From Desulfomicrobium apsheronum (GTDB lineage Bacteria > Desulfobacterota > Desulfovibrionia > Desulfovibrionales > Desulfomicrobiaceae): DNA of 64,000 nucleotides. The position numbers and the translations under genes were made by a program. The stretch spans positions 62,001-126,000 of the forward strand of contig NZ_FORX01000007.1 in assembly GCF_900114115.1 (NCBI RefSeq), written 5' to 3'. Positions 47,852 through 57,442 of the stretch are shown here, piece by piece. A model generated the notes under the pieces. The model was given only the letters and a program-made list of their open reading frames with translations. It made no database searches and had not been told where the DNA came from. How positions within the stretch are numbered: the stretch's first letter is position 1; the number at the start of each line of letters is the position of its first letter.

Positions 47852-48420
47852 TTTTCGGGTGCGTCCGGATAAAGTTTCTTGGCCTGACTGTGCCCTAGGG
47901 TCAGAGCCTTGACGTTCACGTCCAGGATCTTGGCCGGCAGGACCGATGCCAGGGCCTTTTTCACATTGGCGAAATTCATGAACGGCAGAAAATGACTCAG
48001 CGCCCCAAGGCAGATTATGTTGGTGGTCTGAGGCATGCCGATCCTGTCCCGGGCCATGTTCGTGAACGGCAGCCCCCAGTATATGTTGGAAGGAGTCTGC
48101 GTCACGAGCGATGTATCGACCAACAGGAAGCCGGTTGGCTTCAGGTTGCGAAAATACAGGTTGCAGGCCTCCTGACTGAGAGCCACGAGCATGTCAAGAT
48201 TCACGGGCTTTGGATAGCTGATTCTGTGTGAACTTATGACCAGATCGGCCCGGCTCGCTCCGCCCCGGGCCTCGGGGCCGTAACTTTGGGTCTGCGTGAC
48301 GTAAAAGCCGTGGTCGATGGCCAGCACCTGGCCCATGATCTTGCCCAGGGTCAGGATGCCCTGGCCGCCCGTGCCGGAAAGCCGTATCTCAAATCGATTC
48401 AGTTCGTGCTGCTTAGGCAT
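47809..48420 (-). CDS. korC: 2-oxoacid:ferredoxin oxidoreductase, gamma subunit
   Basis: A 203-residue subunit of the pyruvate/2-oxoglutarate ferredoxin oxidoreductase family. EIRLSGTGGQGILTLGKIMG is the family start, and QSYGPEARGGASRADLVIS the most conserved stretch. Ends YPDAPEKWTFFSPMTMESEQ. It starts at 48420, overlapping the beta gene by 8 bases, and surE begins inside its 3' end. Confidence 0.93.
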   Translation of the reverse strand: MPKQHELNRFEIRLSGTGGQGILTLGKIMGQVLAIDHGFYVTQTQSYGPEARGGASRADLVISSHRISYPKPVNLDMLVALSQEACNLYFRNLKPTGFLLVDTSLVTQTPSNIYWGLPFTNMARDRIGMPQTTNIICLGALSHFLPFMNFANVKKALASVLPAKILDVNVKALTLGHSQAKKLYPDAPEKWTFFSPMTMESEQ

Positions 48421-49249
48421 TTCGCTGCTCCTGAAGCTTGTTGCGCAGTTCCTCATAACGCACTTCCAGACCCTGCCGCATCTCGTCCCTGAACACGCCG
48501 ATGGGCGTGAATTTTGGCTTCTCTTCCGGGGCGAGCTGAGCATAGCGGTCAAGCTTGACCGTGTTTTTCTTGTACCACTGGTACATGTCCACCACGGTCT
48601 TGAACTTGTTTTTGCGGCCATACTGGGTATGGCAGGGCGTCAGGATTTCAACCAGATTGAAGCCCGGTTTCTCCAGGGCGTCCGAGATGAGGCCGTCGAG
48701 CATGTTGGCGTGCAGGACCGTGCCGCGGGCCACGTAACTGGCGCCGCTGGCCATGGCCATGTCCACGATGTCGAAACTGCGTTCCAGCTGGCCGAAAGGA
48801 GACGTCGCGGAGACGGTCCCCTCGGGGCTGGTCGGCGAGGCCTGGCCGCCGGTCATGCCGTAGATGTTGTTGTTGAGCACCAGCGCCGTCAGCCCGATGT
48901 TGCGCCTGGCGGCGTGGATGAGATGGTTGCCGCCGATGGACATGGCGTCGCCGTCGCCCATGACCACGATGACCTTGAGCGCCGGGTTGGCCATCTTGAT
49001 GCCCGTGGCGAAGGTCAGGGCCCGGCCGTGAGTGGTGTGCACGGTGTTGAAGTCCACGTACACGGCCATGCGCCCGGAGCAGCCGATGCCGGCCACGAGC
49101 ACGACATCGTCCTTGGCGTAGCCCAGGCGATGCACGCTGCGGATGAGGGAGCCGAGCACGATGCCGTGGCCGCAGCCCGCGCAGTAGACATGGGGGAACT
49201 TCTTGTTATGCCTGAGATAGTCGTGAATGAGTTGTGTTACCTGTGCCAT
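48413..49249 (-). CDS. korB: 2-oxoacid:ferredoxin oxidoreductase, beta subunit (TPP-binding)
   Basis: 278 residues. The thiamine-diphosphate subunit: HVYCAGCGHGIVLGSLIR, GIGCSGRMAVYVDFNTVHTTHGRALTFATGI split by loops, and the metal/TPP site VVMGDGDAMSIGGNHLIHAARRN followed by LNNNIYGMTGGQASPTS. ATG 49249 lies 2 bases after the alpha stop; a GTG at 49255 would overlap it. KorB proteins of 2-oxoglutarate:ferredoxin oxidoreductase have this length. Confidence 0.95.
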   Translation of the reverse strand: MAQVTQLIHDYLRHNKKFPHVYCAGCGHGIVLGSLIRSVHRLGYAKDDVVLVAGIGCSGRMAVYVDFNTVHTTHGRALTFATGIKMANPALKVIVVMGDGDAMSIGGNHLIHAARRNIGLTALVLNNNIYGMTGGQASPTSPEGTVSATSPFGQLERSFDIVDMAMASGASYVARGTVLHANMLDGLISDALEKPGFNLVEILTPCHTQYGRKNKFKTVVDMYQWYKKNTVKLDRYAQLAPEEKPKFTPIGVFRDEMRQGLEVRYEELRNKLQEQRNA

Positions 49250-49251
49250 GG

Positions 49252-50400
49252 TCACGCCTGCATGATATTTTTGAAGATTTCCGAGGGAGTGATGATCTGG
49301 CCGTCAACGCGGTTGTTGGTAATGACGTGGGTCAGGCCGTTGTTGACCCGCTTCACCTCGCGCGAGATCTGCCCCATGTTCATCTCGGGCACGATGAGCG
49401 CCTTGCATTGCCGCGCCAGGGCCTGCACCGCAGTCTTGGGGAAGGGGAAGAGGGTCTTGAGCTTCAGGAGCCCGGCCTTGACCCCGCGTTCGCGGGCCAT
49501 GTGCACGGCAAGTTCCGCCGATCGGGCCACGCAACCGTACGCCAGAACGACCACTTCCGCATCCTCGCAGTTGACCTCGTCGAAAAGCTGGATGTCGTAG
49601 AAGAACTGGTCGATCTTGCGGAACTGCCGGTGCATCAGCGCCTTGACCTCGTCGGGCTTCGAGGTCGGGAATCCGTTCTGGTCATGGGTCAGTCCCGTGA
49701 CATGGAAGCGGTACCCGGAGCCAAGGGGTGGCAGGGCCGGAACCCCGCGCATGGTCTCTTCGTAGGACACATACCACTCTGGCGGCATGGCCGGGGTCAC
49801 GCGGGCCAGGATCTCAAAATCCTCGGGGCCGGGAATGGAGATCTTTTCCCGGGTGTGGGCCGTGATCTCGTCGAGAAGCAGGATGACGGGCGTGCGGTAT
49901 TTTTCGGCGAAATTGAAGGCCACGACGGTCATTTCCAGACATTCCTGCACGTCGCTGGCCGAAAGGACGATGATGGGATGATCCCCGTGACAGCCCCAGC
50001 GGGCCTGCTGCACATCGCCCTGGGCCGGGCTGGTCGGCAGGCCGGTACTGGGCCCCCCGCGCATGACGTTGACCACGACCAGGGGCACCTCGGTCATGCA
50101 CGCATAGCCAAGGTTCTCCTGCATGAGAGAAAAACCCGGGCCGGAAGTGGCGGTCATGGACTTGCGACCGGCCAGGGACGCGCCGATGATGGCGCCCATG
50201 CTGGCGATCTCGTCCTCCATCTGGATGAACACCCCGTCCTTGACCAGAGGCAGCCGCGCGGACATGACCTCGGCGATTTCCGTGGACGGGGTTATGGGGT
50301 AACCCGCATAGAAGTTGCAACCGGCCAGGAGCGCACCCTCGACCACCGCTTCATTGCCGAGTGCGAATATTTCCGTTTTCTTACGCTTTTTTGTCGCCAT
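49252..50400 (-). CDS. korA: 2-oxoacid:ferredoxin oxidoreductase, alpha subunit
   Basis: 382 residues. Begins MATKKRKKTEIFALGNEAVV, then the pyrimidine-binding GCNFYAGYPITPSTEIAEVM, MEDEIASMGAIIGASLAGRKS and TSGPGFSLMQENLGYA. Domain length and order fit the KorA type that lacks a fused gamma domain, so 2-oxoglutarate:ferredoxin oxidoreductase is the best guess, with other 2-oxoacids possible. It would supply succinyl-CoA or reverse CO2 fixation in a split or reductive TCA path. The start at 50400 overlaps the ferredoxin-like gene by 20 bases. Confidence 0.94.
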   Translation of the reverse strand: MATKKRKKTEIFALGNEAVVEGALLAGCNFYAGYPITPSTEIAEVMSARLPLVKDGVFIQMEDEIASMGAIIGASLAGRKSMTATSGPGFSLMQENLGYACMTEVPLVVVNVMRGGPSTGLPTSPAQGDVQQARWGCHGDHPIIVLSASDVQECLEMTVVAFNFAEKYRTPVILLLDEITAHTREKISIPGPEDFEILARVTPAMPPEWYVSYEETMRGVPALPPLGSGYRFHVTGLTHDQNGFPTSKPDEVKALMHRQFRKIDQFFYDIQLFDEVNCEDAEVVVLAYGCVARSAELAVHMARERGVKAGLLKLKTLFPFPKTAVQALARQCKALIVPEMNMGQISREVKRVNNGLTHVITNNRVDGQIITPSEIFKNIMQA

Positions 50401-50725
50401 GTTCGTCTTCCCGGTTAGGTGTTCCAACATTTTCCTCCGGACCCGGGTCGGTGCCTGCGGACGGGTCCAAAGGCCCGCCCTTGGAGGCATCAAACGCGTC
50501 GGTCTTCCTGCGGCTGATCTCCCTGGGGGTAACGGAGATCGCGAAATCCGGGCAATGCAGCTCACAGAATCCGCAATTCACGCAGTCTTCCTCACGCACC
50601 ACATGTGCCTTGCCGTCCGGCCAGAGTTCGAGCACCTTGGACGGGCAAAAAGCCGCGCATATCCCGCAGCCCTTACACCAATCCGGATAAATCGTCACCT
50701 TTGCTTGACCTTTCTTTTTGGACAT
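50381..50725 (-). CDS. korD: 2-oxoacid:ferredoxin oxidoreductase, delta (ferredoxin-like) subunit
   Basis: 114 residues with two [4Fe-4S] motifs: CKGCGICAAFCPSK and CVNCGFCELHCPD, which pass electrons from the TPP site to ferredoxin. The basic start MSKKKGQAKVTIYPDWC is typical; the last 45 residues are an acidic Pro/Gly/Glu-rich tail (GTDPGPEENVGTPNREDEHG) not needed for the fold. It is the first gene of the kor operon, divergent from the YhaM-like gene; the promoter must lie in 50726-50973. Confidence 0.93.
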   Translation of the reverse strand: MSKKKGQAKVTIYPDWCKGCGICAAFCPSKVLELWPDGKAHVVREEDCVNCGFCELHCPDFAISVTPREISRRKTDAFDASKGGPLDPSAGTDPGPEENVGTPNREDEHGDKKA

Positions 50726-50973
50726 AACCGCTCGATAAAGTGTTGGGGTTTCTTTCGTGGGTATGAAAAAAGGACACGCCCCGCCAATTCTGGTCGTCAA
50801 TCCGGCCGGATACGTCCGGCCTCTTGCCAAAGCTGAAAACTTGCCTGTAGACGAAGTGGGAAACGAACACGCGAAAGTCATTTGAATATTGTGCAACTGC
50901 CCAATTATCTTAGAAAATATCGACCTCGCCCTCGTTTGCGCCATTACCTCATGCATGCAGGAATAGCAACTTA

Positions 50974-52059
50974 ATGAAGCACAAAAAAACATACGTACGC
51001 GATTTGGCTGAAGGAAATTCGATTTCCGAGGTCTTTGCCCTGTCCAAGGCCCAGCGCAAGGAAGCCAAGAACGGTCCCTACTGGCAACTGACCCTGACCG
51101 ATCGCACCGGCAACATCGAGGCCAGGATCTGGTATCCCCAGAGCCAGCAATTCGAAGCCCTGCAGGCAGAGCAATTCGTGGCCGTGAACGGTCAGGTGGC
51201 TTCCTTCAAGGACCAGCTGCAGATGAACATAAGCGACATGGCCGTCATCGATCCGCGTGAAGCGGGCCTGGACCTGACCGACTTTCTGCCGTCCTCCGCC
51301 ATTCCTCCCGAGGACCTTCTTCGTGAAATGGAAGAATTCCTCGGCACCGAACTGACCTTCAAACCATGGAAGGCCCTGTGCAAGAGCGTGCTGCACGACG
51401 ACCGCATCCGCGCGTCCCTCTTGAGCGCGCCCGGAGCCAAGTCCATCCATCACGCCTATGCCGGAGGGCTCCTTGAGCACACCCTGGCCATCATGCGCAT
51501 CTGCAGCGCCCTGTCCAGGCTCTATCCGGGAATCGACAGGGAAATTCTGCTCGTGGCCGCCCTTTTCCACGATCTGGGCAAGGCCTTCGAGCTCTCGCAC
51601 GGCATAAGCCGCGAATACACCGATGCCGGCCGTCTGCTGGGACACATCCAGATCGGCCTTGAGGTCCTGGAGCCTTTCCTGCGCAAGACCAGGGATCTGC
51701 CCGAAGAACTGGCCATGCACCTCAAGCACCTCATCGTCGCCCATCATGGCGAGCTGGCCTTCGGGTCACCCTGCCTGCCCCAGACCGTGGAGGCTTTTGT
51801 GCTGCACTACGCGGACAATCTGGACGCCAAGATCAATACCGTTCACGGAGCCCTGACCGCGCCCGACGGCGAGGAAATCGGCGGCTGGAGCGAATACCAC
51901 CGCACTCTTGGCCGCTACCTGTACCAGCCCATGCGCACGCCGGTCGCGACCACGGCGGCGGAACCGCAGCCCAAAACGCCCAAAAAAGCGACGCCCAAAT
52001 CCGAGGAATCGCCCCTTTTAAAAGCCATGGGCATCACTCCAACATCCGGCAACCAGTAG
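50974..52059 (+). CDS. OB-fold plus HD-domain 3'-5' exoribonuclease (YhaM-like)
   Basis: 361 residues. An N-terminal OB fold (YWQLTLTDRTGNIEARIWYP, VAVNGQVASFKDQLQMNI) precedes an HD domain with His in KSIHHAYAGGLLEHTLAIM, the HD pair in LLVAALFHDLGKAFELSH and LIVAHHGELAFGSP. This order is that of YhaM/CBF1-type nucleases. The tail is Lys/Pro-rich and probably disordered. It heads a plus-strand unit with tmk and a glycosyltransferase. The ribosome site (AGGA, 13 bases away) is poorly spaced. Confidence 0.9.
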   Translation: MKHKKTYVRDLAEGNSISEVFALSKAQRKEAKNGPYWQLTLTDRTGNIEARIWYPQSQQFEALQAEQFVAVNGQVASFKDQLQMNISDMAVIDPREAGLDLTDFLPSSAIPPEDLLREMEEFLGTELTFKPWKALCKSVLHDDRIRASLLSAPGAKSIHHAYAGGLLEHTLAIMRICSALSRLYPGIDREILLVAALFHDLGKAFELSHGISREYTDAGRLLGHIQIGLEVLEPFLRKTRDLPEELAMHLKHLIVAHHGELAFGSPCLPQTVEAFVLHYADNLDAKINTVHGALTAPDGEEIGGWSEYHRTLGRYLYQPMRTPVATTAAEPQPKTPKKATPKSEESPLLKAMGITPTSGNQ

Positions 52060-52068
52060 GGAGGAAGC

Positions 52069-52704
52069 ATGTTTCTCACTTTTGAAGGCATGGAGGGCTG
52101 CGGAAAATCCACGCAGTGCAAAAAGCTCATCGAACATTTCGTGCGACAGGGGCACGACGTCCTGCACACTCTTGAACCCGGCGGCAGCCGTCTGGGAAAG
52201 GAACTCAGGCGCATCCTGCTCGATCCCAAGAACAGCGACCTGTCCTCCACCAGCGAGCTTTTTCTGTATCTGGCCGACCGCGCCCAGCACGTGTCCTCGG
52301 TCATCCGGCCAGCCATGGAAGACGGCAGGACCGTGATCTGCGACCGCTTCGCCGACTCCACCGTGGTCTATCAGGGCTACGGACGCGGCCTTGATCCGAG
52401 CCTTCTGCATCACCTGAACGACGTGGCCGTGCAAGGGCTCTGGCCGGACGTGACGATCCTCCTGGACGTGGAGCCGGAGATCGGCCTGAAGCGTGCCCTG
52501 ACGCGCAACATGCAGGACAACAAGACCGCCACCGAGGGCCGCTTCGAAGCCGAGAGCATGGCTTTTCATACCCGCATCCGCGAAGGCTATCTGACCTGGG
52601 CCGCACTGCACCGCGGCCGCTTCCTGGTCGTGGACGCGGGCCGCAATCCGGAGGCCGTGTTCGAGTCCATCCTGCGCGGTCTGGAGGAGAAAGGCCTTGG
52701 CTAA
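52069..52704 (+). CDS. tmk: Thymidylate kinase
   Basis: A 211-residue kinase making dTDP from dTMP. P-loop [12 protein letters not shown] at residues 5-16, the DRX motif [18 protein letters not shown] and the lid-like [17 protein letters not shown]. Strong GGAGGAAGC before ATG 52069, 9 bases after the YhaM-like gene. The next gene overlaps its last 8 bases. Confidence 0.96.
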   Translation: MFLTFEGMEGCGKSTQCKKLIEHFVRQGHDVLHTLEPGGSRLGKELRRILLDPKNSDLSSTSELFLYLADRAQHVSSVIRPAMEDGRTVICDRFADSTVVYQGYGRGLDPSLLHHLNDVAVQGLWPDVTILLDVEPEIGLKRALTRNMQDNKTATEGRFEAESMAFHTRIREGYLTWAALHRGRFLVVDAGRNPEAVFESILRGLEEKGLG

Positions 52705-53464
52705 GCCGGAAGTGACAGGCCTGATCCTGACCCTGAACGGGGCAAGACATCTCGACGCATGCCTCACGTCCCTGGATTTCTGCGACCGGATCCTGGTCGT
52801 GGACTCCGGCAGCACTGACGCAACGGCAGACATCGCCGCCGCTCACGGAGCCCAGGTGCTGGTCAACCCCTGGCCCGGGCCCAAAAAGCAGTTCGAGCTC
52901 GCCTTCGAACACATCGCCACGCCCTGGGTGGTCTCCCTGGACCAGGACGAAATCCTGTCCGATGAGCTGCGGGCGTCCGTCATCCAGGCGCTCCAGGACC
53001 CTTCAGACATGAGCGCCTTTCTCTGCCCCCGCACCTCCTACTATTTCGACCGCTTCCTGCGCCATAGCGGCTGGTACCCGGACCTGCTGCCCCGCGTCTT
53101 CAAGCTGGCCGACACGGGCGTGCATGTCTCCGGGCCGCACTACGGATTTGAAACAAAAGGAAAGACCCGGCGCCTGGCCGGAGACATCATCCACTACCCC
53201 TACGAAAACCTGAAGCAGCATGTGGAAAAGATAAACTACTACACGCAGATCGCCGCCGAAGAAATGCACGCCAAGGGAAAGCGGGCGGGCGTGGCCACGG
53301 CCATCGGCCACGGGCTGGCCAGGTTCATGAAGATCTATTTTTTCAGGCGGGGTTTTCTGGACGGCAAGGCCGGATTCGTGCTGGCGGTCAACTCGTTCTT
53401 CTATGCCTTTCAGAAGTATATCCGACTGGCGGAGCTTGGCGCCAAAAAAACGCAATCATCCTGA
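52697..53464 (+). CDS. Glycosyltransferase family 2 (WaaE/KdtX-like)
   Basis: A 255-residue GT-A enzyme. Start [20 protein letters not shown], nucleotide-sugar site [20 protein letters not shown], metal-binding region [14 protein letters not shown] (a variant of the usual Asp-x-Asp), and [18 protein letters not shown] and [18 protein letters not shown], as in LPS-core glucosyltransferases. The start codon is TTG 52697 with GGAG 7 bases upstream; it overlaps tmk by 8 bases. It is a distant paralogue of the gene at 57443. Confidence 0.88.
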   Translation: MAKPEVTGLILTLNGARHLDACLTSLDFCDRILVVDSGSTDATADIAAAHGAQVLVNPWPGPKKQFELAFEHIATPWVVSLDQDEILSDELRASVIQALQDPSDMSAFLCPRTSYYFDRFLRHSGWYPDLLPRVFKLADTGVHVSGPHYGFETKGKTRRLAGDIIHYPYENLKQHVEKINYYTQIAAEEMHAKGKRAGVATAIGHGLARFMKIYFFRRGFLDGKAGFVLAVNSFFYAFQKYIRLAELGAKKTQSS

Positions 53465-53468
53465 ACCT

Positions 53469-53516
53469 ATTCACACACCCGGCGTCATGAGCCGGGTCCG
53501 ACTCAAAAATGTGAAT
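53469..53516. repeat. Nested inverted repeat between glycosyltransferase and fumarase
   Basis: ATTCACA (53469-53475) with TGTGAAT (53510-53516) encloses ACCCGGC/GCCGGGT (53477-53483 with 53491-53497). It lies between two convergent genes and may end both transcripts, although only a short A5/T5 run is present. Confidence 0.5.
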
Positions 53517-53527
53517 GGCGTACCGCT

Positions 53528-54928
53528 TCAGCCGATGCCGTGAGGCCTGGCCATGTCCAAGGGTCGGACCAGGCTGTCGAAGGCGTCCCCGTCCAGATAG
53601 CCGAGCGCAAGACAGGCCTCCCTCAGGGTCAAGCCCTCCACATGAGCCTTGTGCGCCACCTCGGCGGCTTTGTCGTAGCCGATGACCGGCGAGAGGGCCG
53701 TGACCAGCATGAGCGAATTTCCCACATGCCGGGCGATGACCGTCTCGTCGGGCGCAAGGCCAGTCAACGCGTGAACGGTGAAGCTCGCGCAGGCATCGGT
53801 CAAAAGGCGCATGCTCGTCAGCAGGTTGAAGATCATGACGGGTTTGAAGACATTGAGCTCGAAATTGCCCTGGGAGCCGGCCATGCCCACCGCCACGTCC
53901 AGTCCCATGACCTGCACGCAGACCATGGTCATGGCCTCGGACTGGGTCGGGTTGACCTTGCCGGGCATTATGGACGACCCGGGCTCGTTGGCAGGCAGGA
54001 TCAGCTCGCCCAGCCCCGCGCGCGGACCCGAGGCCAGCCAGCGGATATCGTTGGCGATCTTCATCAACGACCCGGCCAGGGTTTTCAGGACTCCCGAGGT
54101 CATGACCACCGCGTCGTGGGCCGAGAGGGCCGCGAAAAAATTCGGGGCGGGCACGAAGGGCAGCCCCGTGAGTTTGGCAATCCGGCCTGCGGCCACCCGA
54201 GCGAAATCCGGATGCGCGCCCAGGCCCGTGCCCACCGCCGTCCCGCCCAGCGCCAGCCGATACAGATGCGGCAGGCAGCCGCGCAGCCGCTCCAGGTTGT
54301 CCTCCAGCAGGGCCGCATACCCCGAAAACTCCTGACCAAGGGTCATGGGCACGGCGTCCTGCAGATGGGTGCGCCCGATCTTGACGATGTTGTCCCACTC
54401 CTTGGCCTTGCGCGCCAGTTCGCCATGCATGGCCGCCACGGCTGGAATCACCTCACCCGTGAGCATGAGGGCCGATGCGATGTGCATGGCCGCCGGGAAG
54501 GTGTCGTTGGATGACTGGGACATGTTGACGTGATCGTTGGGATGCACGGGCGTCTTGCTGCCGAGCGTCCCGCCGAGCAGCTCGATGGCCCGGTTCGCGA
54601 CGACCTCGTTCACGTTCATGTTGGTCTGGGTGCCGCTGCCCGTCTGCCAGACATGCAAGGGAAAATGCCCGGCCAGCTTGCCTTCCACCACCTCGCGGCA
54701 GGCCGCCATGATGGGTTCGGCCAAGCGACGGGGCAACTTGCCAAGCTCCAGATTGGCCTGCGCCGAGGCAAGCTTCAGGATGCCCAAGGCGTGAATGATC
54801 TCCCCGGGCATGAGGTCGCCGCCAATGCGGAAGTACTTCAGGGAGCGCTGGGTCTGCGCGCCCCAATAGCGATCCTCCGGCACCTCGATCGGTCCCATGC
54901 TGTCGGTCTCGATGCGCTTTTTCGCCAT
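53528..54928 (-). CDS. fumC: Fumarate hydratase, class II
   Basis: A 466-residue oxygen-stable fumarase interconverting fumarate and malate. [36 protein letters not shown], the substrate region [18 protein letters not shown] and the signature loop [16 protein letters not shown] are all intact. The nitroreductase gene lies 22 bases upstream, on the same strand. It contributes to the partial TCA/fumarate pathway with the Kor enzyme elsewhere in the window. Confidence 0.97.
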   Translation of the reverse strand: MAKKRIETDSMGPIEVPEDRYWGAQTQRSLKYFRIGGDLMPGEIIHALGILKLASAQANLELGKLPRRLAEPIMAACREVVEGKLAGHFPLHVWQTGSGTQTNMNVNEVVANRAIELLGGTLGSKTPVHPNDHVNMSQSSNDTFPAAMHIASALMLTGEVIPAVAAMHGELARKAKEWDNIVKIGRTHLQDAVPMTLGQEFSGYAALLEDNLERLRGCLPHLYRLALGGTAVGTGLGAHPDFARVAAGRIAKLTGLPFVPAPNFFAALSAHDAVVMTSGVLKTLAGSLMKIANDIRWLASGPRAGLGELILPANEPGSSIMPGKVNPTQSEAMTMVCVQVMGLDVAVGMAGSQGNFELNVFKPVMIFNLLTSMRLLTDACASFTVHALTGLAPDETVIARHVGNSLMLVTALSPVIGYDKAAEVAHKAHVEGLTLREACLALGYLDGDAFDSLVRPLDMARPHGIG

Positions 54929-54950
54929 GCGCCCTTCCCCCTTGCGAAGT

Positions 54951-55556
54951 TCAGATTTTCTTGATCACGTTCTGAAGAGGCTTCTTGTTTGGCCCCTGGG
55001 TCGGCCGCACGGGATGGCCCACGGGGATGACGGCCATGAATTCCCCCTTGGGCTCCTGCAGAAAGGTCAGGATCTCGTCCTTGATCAGGTACAGGATGCC
55101 AAGCCATACAGCGCCAAGACCCATGGACGTCGCGGCCAAAAGCAGGTTTTCCACGGCCGCGGCCGAACTCTGGATCTCCATGGTGCGGAAGAAGTCAAAA
55201 CCCATCTCCCGATCGACATGAAAAAGCTCCGTGCCGTGACTTATCAGGTCGCCGGTGTTGATCACGGCGATGGTCACCGGAGCCGAGGCGATGCTGCGCG
55301 CGGCCATGCGCAAGAGCGACGAGGCCGGTTTCTGGAATGTCTTGGAGGCCGAAGAGACCAGCTCGGCCAGATTGCTCCGCGCCTCCCCTTCCAGGATGAC
55401 GAACTTCCAGGACTGACGGTTGTGCGCCGAAGGAGCCTGATTGGCGGCGTCGAGCATGGCCATGACCATGTCCTCGGACAGATCGCGCGGCGCGAACTGT
55501 CGAATGCTGTGCCGAGCGTGGATGGTGGCCAGAGTTTCATTGTGGTGATGATTCAT
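54951..55556 (-). CDS. Nitroreductase-family flavoprotein
   Basis: A 201-residue FMN-binding oxidoreductase. The phosphate-binding [21 protein letters not shown], the [19 protein letters not shown] stretch and [12 protein letters not shown] near the end are typical. The physiological substrate is unknown (quinones, nitro compounds or flavins are possible). MNHHHNE at the N-terminus is odd but encoded. It precedes fumC on the same strand. Confidence 0.92.
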   Translation of the reverse strand: MNHHHNETLATIHARHSIRQFAPRDLSEDMVMAMLDAANQAPSAHNRQSWKFVILEGEARSNLAELVSSASKTFQKPASSLLRMAARSIASAPVTIAVINTGDLISHGTELFHVDREMGFDFFRTMEIQSSAAAVENLLLAATSMGLGAVWLGILYLIKDEILTFLQEPKGEFMAVIPVGHPVRPTQGPNKKPLQNVIKKI

Positions 55557-55667
55557 GTATTCGTCCTTTGTTTAACGGATCGCAAGGCGGATTGACTTTG
55601 GCATGACACCGGCGCACAAGCGGTGGCCGGGTACGCCGCCCTTCACTTCAAATTCACTAGCTCCAAC

Positions 55668-56429
55668 ATGGCACGCAAGACAACCACTTCCAGCCCCCGG
55701 CGCGCCAAGCCGCGCACAGCCGCAAAGAAGCATGCCGCATCAGGGGGGCCGCTTCGCCGCGTCCTGCACGTTGTCGGCTGGATTCTGCCGGGAATCGTGG
55801 CCGTCATCCTGATCCTGCGCTTCGTGCCGCCGCCCACCAGCGCCTTCATAATCACCTGCCAGGCGGAACGGATGCTGGGGCTGGCTTCCGGTCCCGCCGT
55901 GATGCATGAATGGACGCCCATGCGGCGCATCCCAAGGCACATGGCGCTGGCCGTGGTGGCGGCGGAGGATCAGAACTTCCCGAACCATTTCGGCTTCGAC
56001 GTCGATGCCATCGCGCGGGCCGTGGAGCACAACAAAAAAAGTCAGAGCGTCCGGGGGGCGAGCACCATCTCTCAGCAGACGGCCAAAAACCTTTTTCTGT
56101 GGTCCGGGCGCAGCTATGTGCGCAAGGGCCTGGAAGCAGGACTCACGGTGCTGATCGAACTTCTCTGGTCCAAGGAAAGAATCCTCGAAGTATATCTGAA
56201 CATCGCCGAATTCGGTAACGGCACCTACGGCGTGGGAGCTGCGGCCAAGCGGTTCTTCGGCAAGACTCCGGCCGGGCTGACCACCCGCGAGGCCGCGCTT
56301 TTGGCCTCGGTGCTCCCGAATCCAAAAAGATTTTCGGCGGCTCGCCCGTCTTCCTATCTGCTGCAAAGGGCGCACTGGGTGCAAACCCAGATGAAGCAGC
56401 TTGGACCAAACCACATAGACTGGCGCTAG
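55668..56429 (+). CDS. mtgA: Monofunctional peptidoglycan glycosyltransferase MtgA
   Basis: A 253-residue GT51 enzyme that polymerises lipid II into glycan strands. After a basic cytosolic tail there is one membrane anchor (VLHVVGWILPGIVAVILILRF), then the catalytic motifs VVAAEDQNFPNHFGFD, GASTISQQTAKNLFLW, KERILEVYLNIAEFGNGTYG and AALLASVLPNPKRFS. The start is uncertain: ATG 55668 has no clear ribosome site, and the frame is open to a GTG at 55623. Confidence 0.92.
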   Translation: MARKTTTSSPRRAKPRTAAKKHAASGGPLRRVLHVVGWILPGIVAVILILRFVPPPTSAFIITCQAERMLGLASGPAVMHEWTPMRRIPRHMALAVVAAEDQNFPNHFGFDVDAIARAVEHNKKSQSVRGASTISQQTAKNLFLWSGRSYVRKGLEAGLTVLIELLWSKERILEVYLNIAEFGNGTYGVGAAAKRFFGKTPAGLTTREAALLASVLPNPKRFSAARPSSYLLQRAHWVQTQMKQLGPNHIDWR

Positions 56430-56482
56430 GCGCCACAGAGGTCACACATGTCCTCCATCCGTTCCACCAAGGAGAAAGCAGC

Positions 56483-57361
56483 ATGAACCCCGGTATTCTC
56501 GCCGCCATCGGAGCCTACGCCAGCTGGGGCATGCTGCCCATCTACTGGAAGCTTTTGGGCCACGTGCCCACGGCCCAACTGCTCTGCCATCGCATCACCT
56601 GGTCCTTCGTGGTCCTGGCCATCTTTCTGGTCCTGACCCGGCGCATCGCCAGATTACGCAGCAGCCTGTGCCCCTCGGTGTGGGGCAGCTATGTCCTGGC
56701 CAGCCTGCTCATTGGCGTGAACTGGTTCATCTATGTCTGGAGCGTCAACGCGGGCTATATCGTGGAGGCGAGCCTTGGATATTTCATAAATCCACTGCTC
56801 TCGGTGCTGCTTGGCGTCTTCTTCATGCGCGAAAGACTGCGCCCCCTGCAATGGGCGCCCCTGGGCCTGGCCGCGGCGGGAGTGATCTACCTGACCTTCG
56901 ATTACGGCCGCCTGCCCTGGATCGCCTTGACCCTGGCCGTGACCTTCAGCCTCTACGGCCTGGTCAAGAAAAAGGCGCCGCTCGGCGCCTTTGAAGGACT
57001 GACCCTGGAGACGGGCCTACTCCTCGTCCCCGCCCTGGCCTGGCTTGGCTGGAGCGAACTCTCGGGAGTAGCAGCGTTCCTGCATGCAGGCACCGGCTCG
57101 GACCTGCTGCTCATCGGCGCGGGCGTGGTCACCACTGCGCCCCTGGTCATGTTCGCGGCCGCCGCGCATCGCATCCCGCTGTCCATGATCGGCATCCTGC
57201 AATACATCGCACCGACCATCCAGTTCCTGATCGGTGTCTTCATGTACCACGAGCCGTTCTCCCGTACTCAATTTACCGGATTCGGCATGGTCTGGCTGGC
57301 GGTACTGCTGTTCTGGCTGGAGCGCTGGAGCTTTGGAAGAAAACTACGCCACTCGGCCTGA
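56483..57361 (+). CDS. rarD: RarD-type EamA/DMT-superfamily transporter
   Basis: A 292-residue inner-membrane protein with about ten hydrophobic segments in two EamA repeats. The RarD pattern is PGILAAIGAYASWGMLPIYW, VNWFIYVWSVNAGYIVEASL, GYFINPLLSVLLGVFFMRE and IGILQYIAPTIQFLIGVFMY. Substrate unknown. GGAGAAAGCAGC precedes ATG 56483, 53 bases after mtgA. Confidence 0.93.
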   Translation: MNPGILAAIGAYASWGMLPIYWKLLGHVPTAQLLCHRITWSFVVLAIFLVLTRRIARLRSSLCPSVWGSYVLASLLIGVNWFIYVWSVNAGYIVEASLGYFINPLLSVLLGVFFMRERLRPLQWAPLGLAAAGVIYLTFDYGRLPWIALTLAVTFSLYGLVKKKAPLGAFEGLTLETGLLLVPALAWLGWSELSGVAAFLHAGTGSDLLLIGAGVVTTAPLVMFAAAAHRIPLSMIGILQYIAPTIQFLIGVFMYHEPFSRTQFTGFGMVWLAVLLFWLERWSFGRKLRHSA

Positions 57362-57442
57362 AGCGAGAACACTAAATCAACTTTTTTAGAATACGAAAAA
57401 AAAGTTAAGAGCTTGAAAAATCAACCAAAAATGAATCATCCC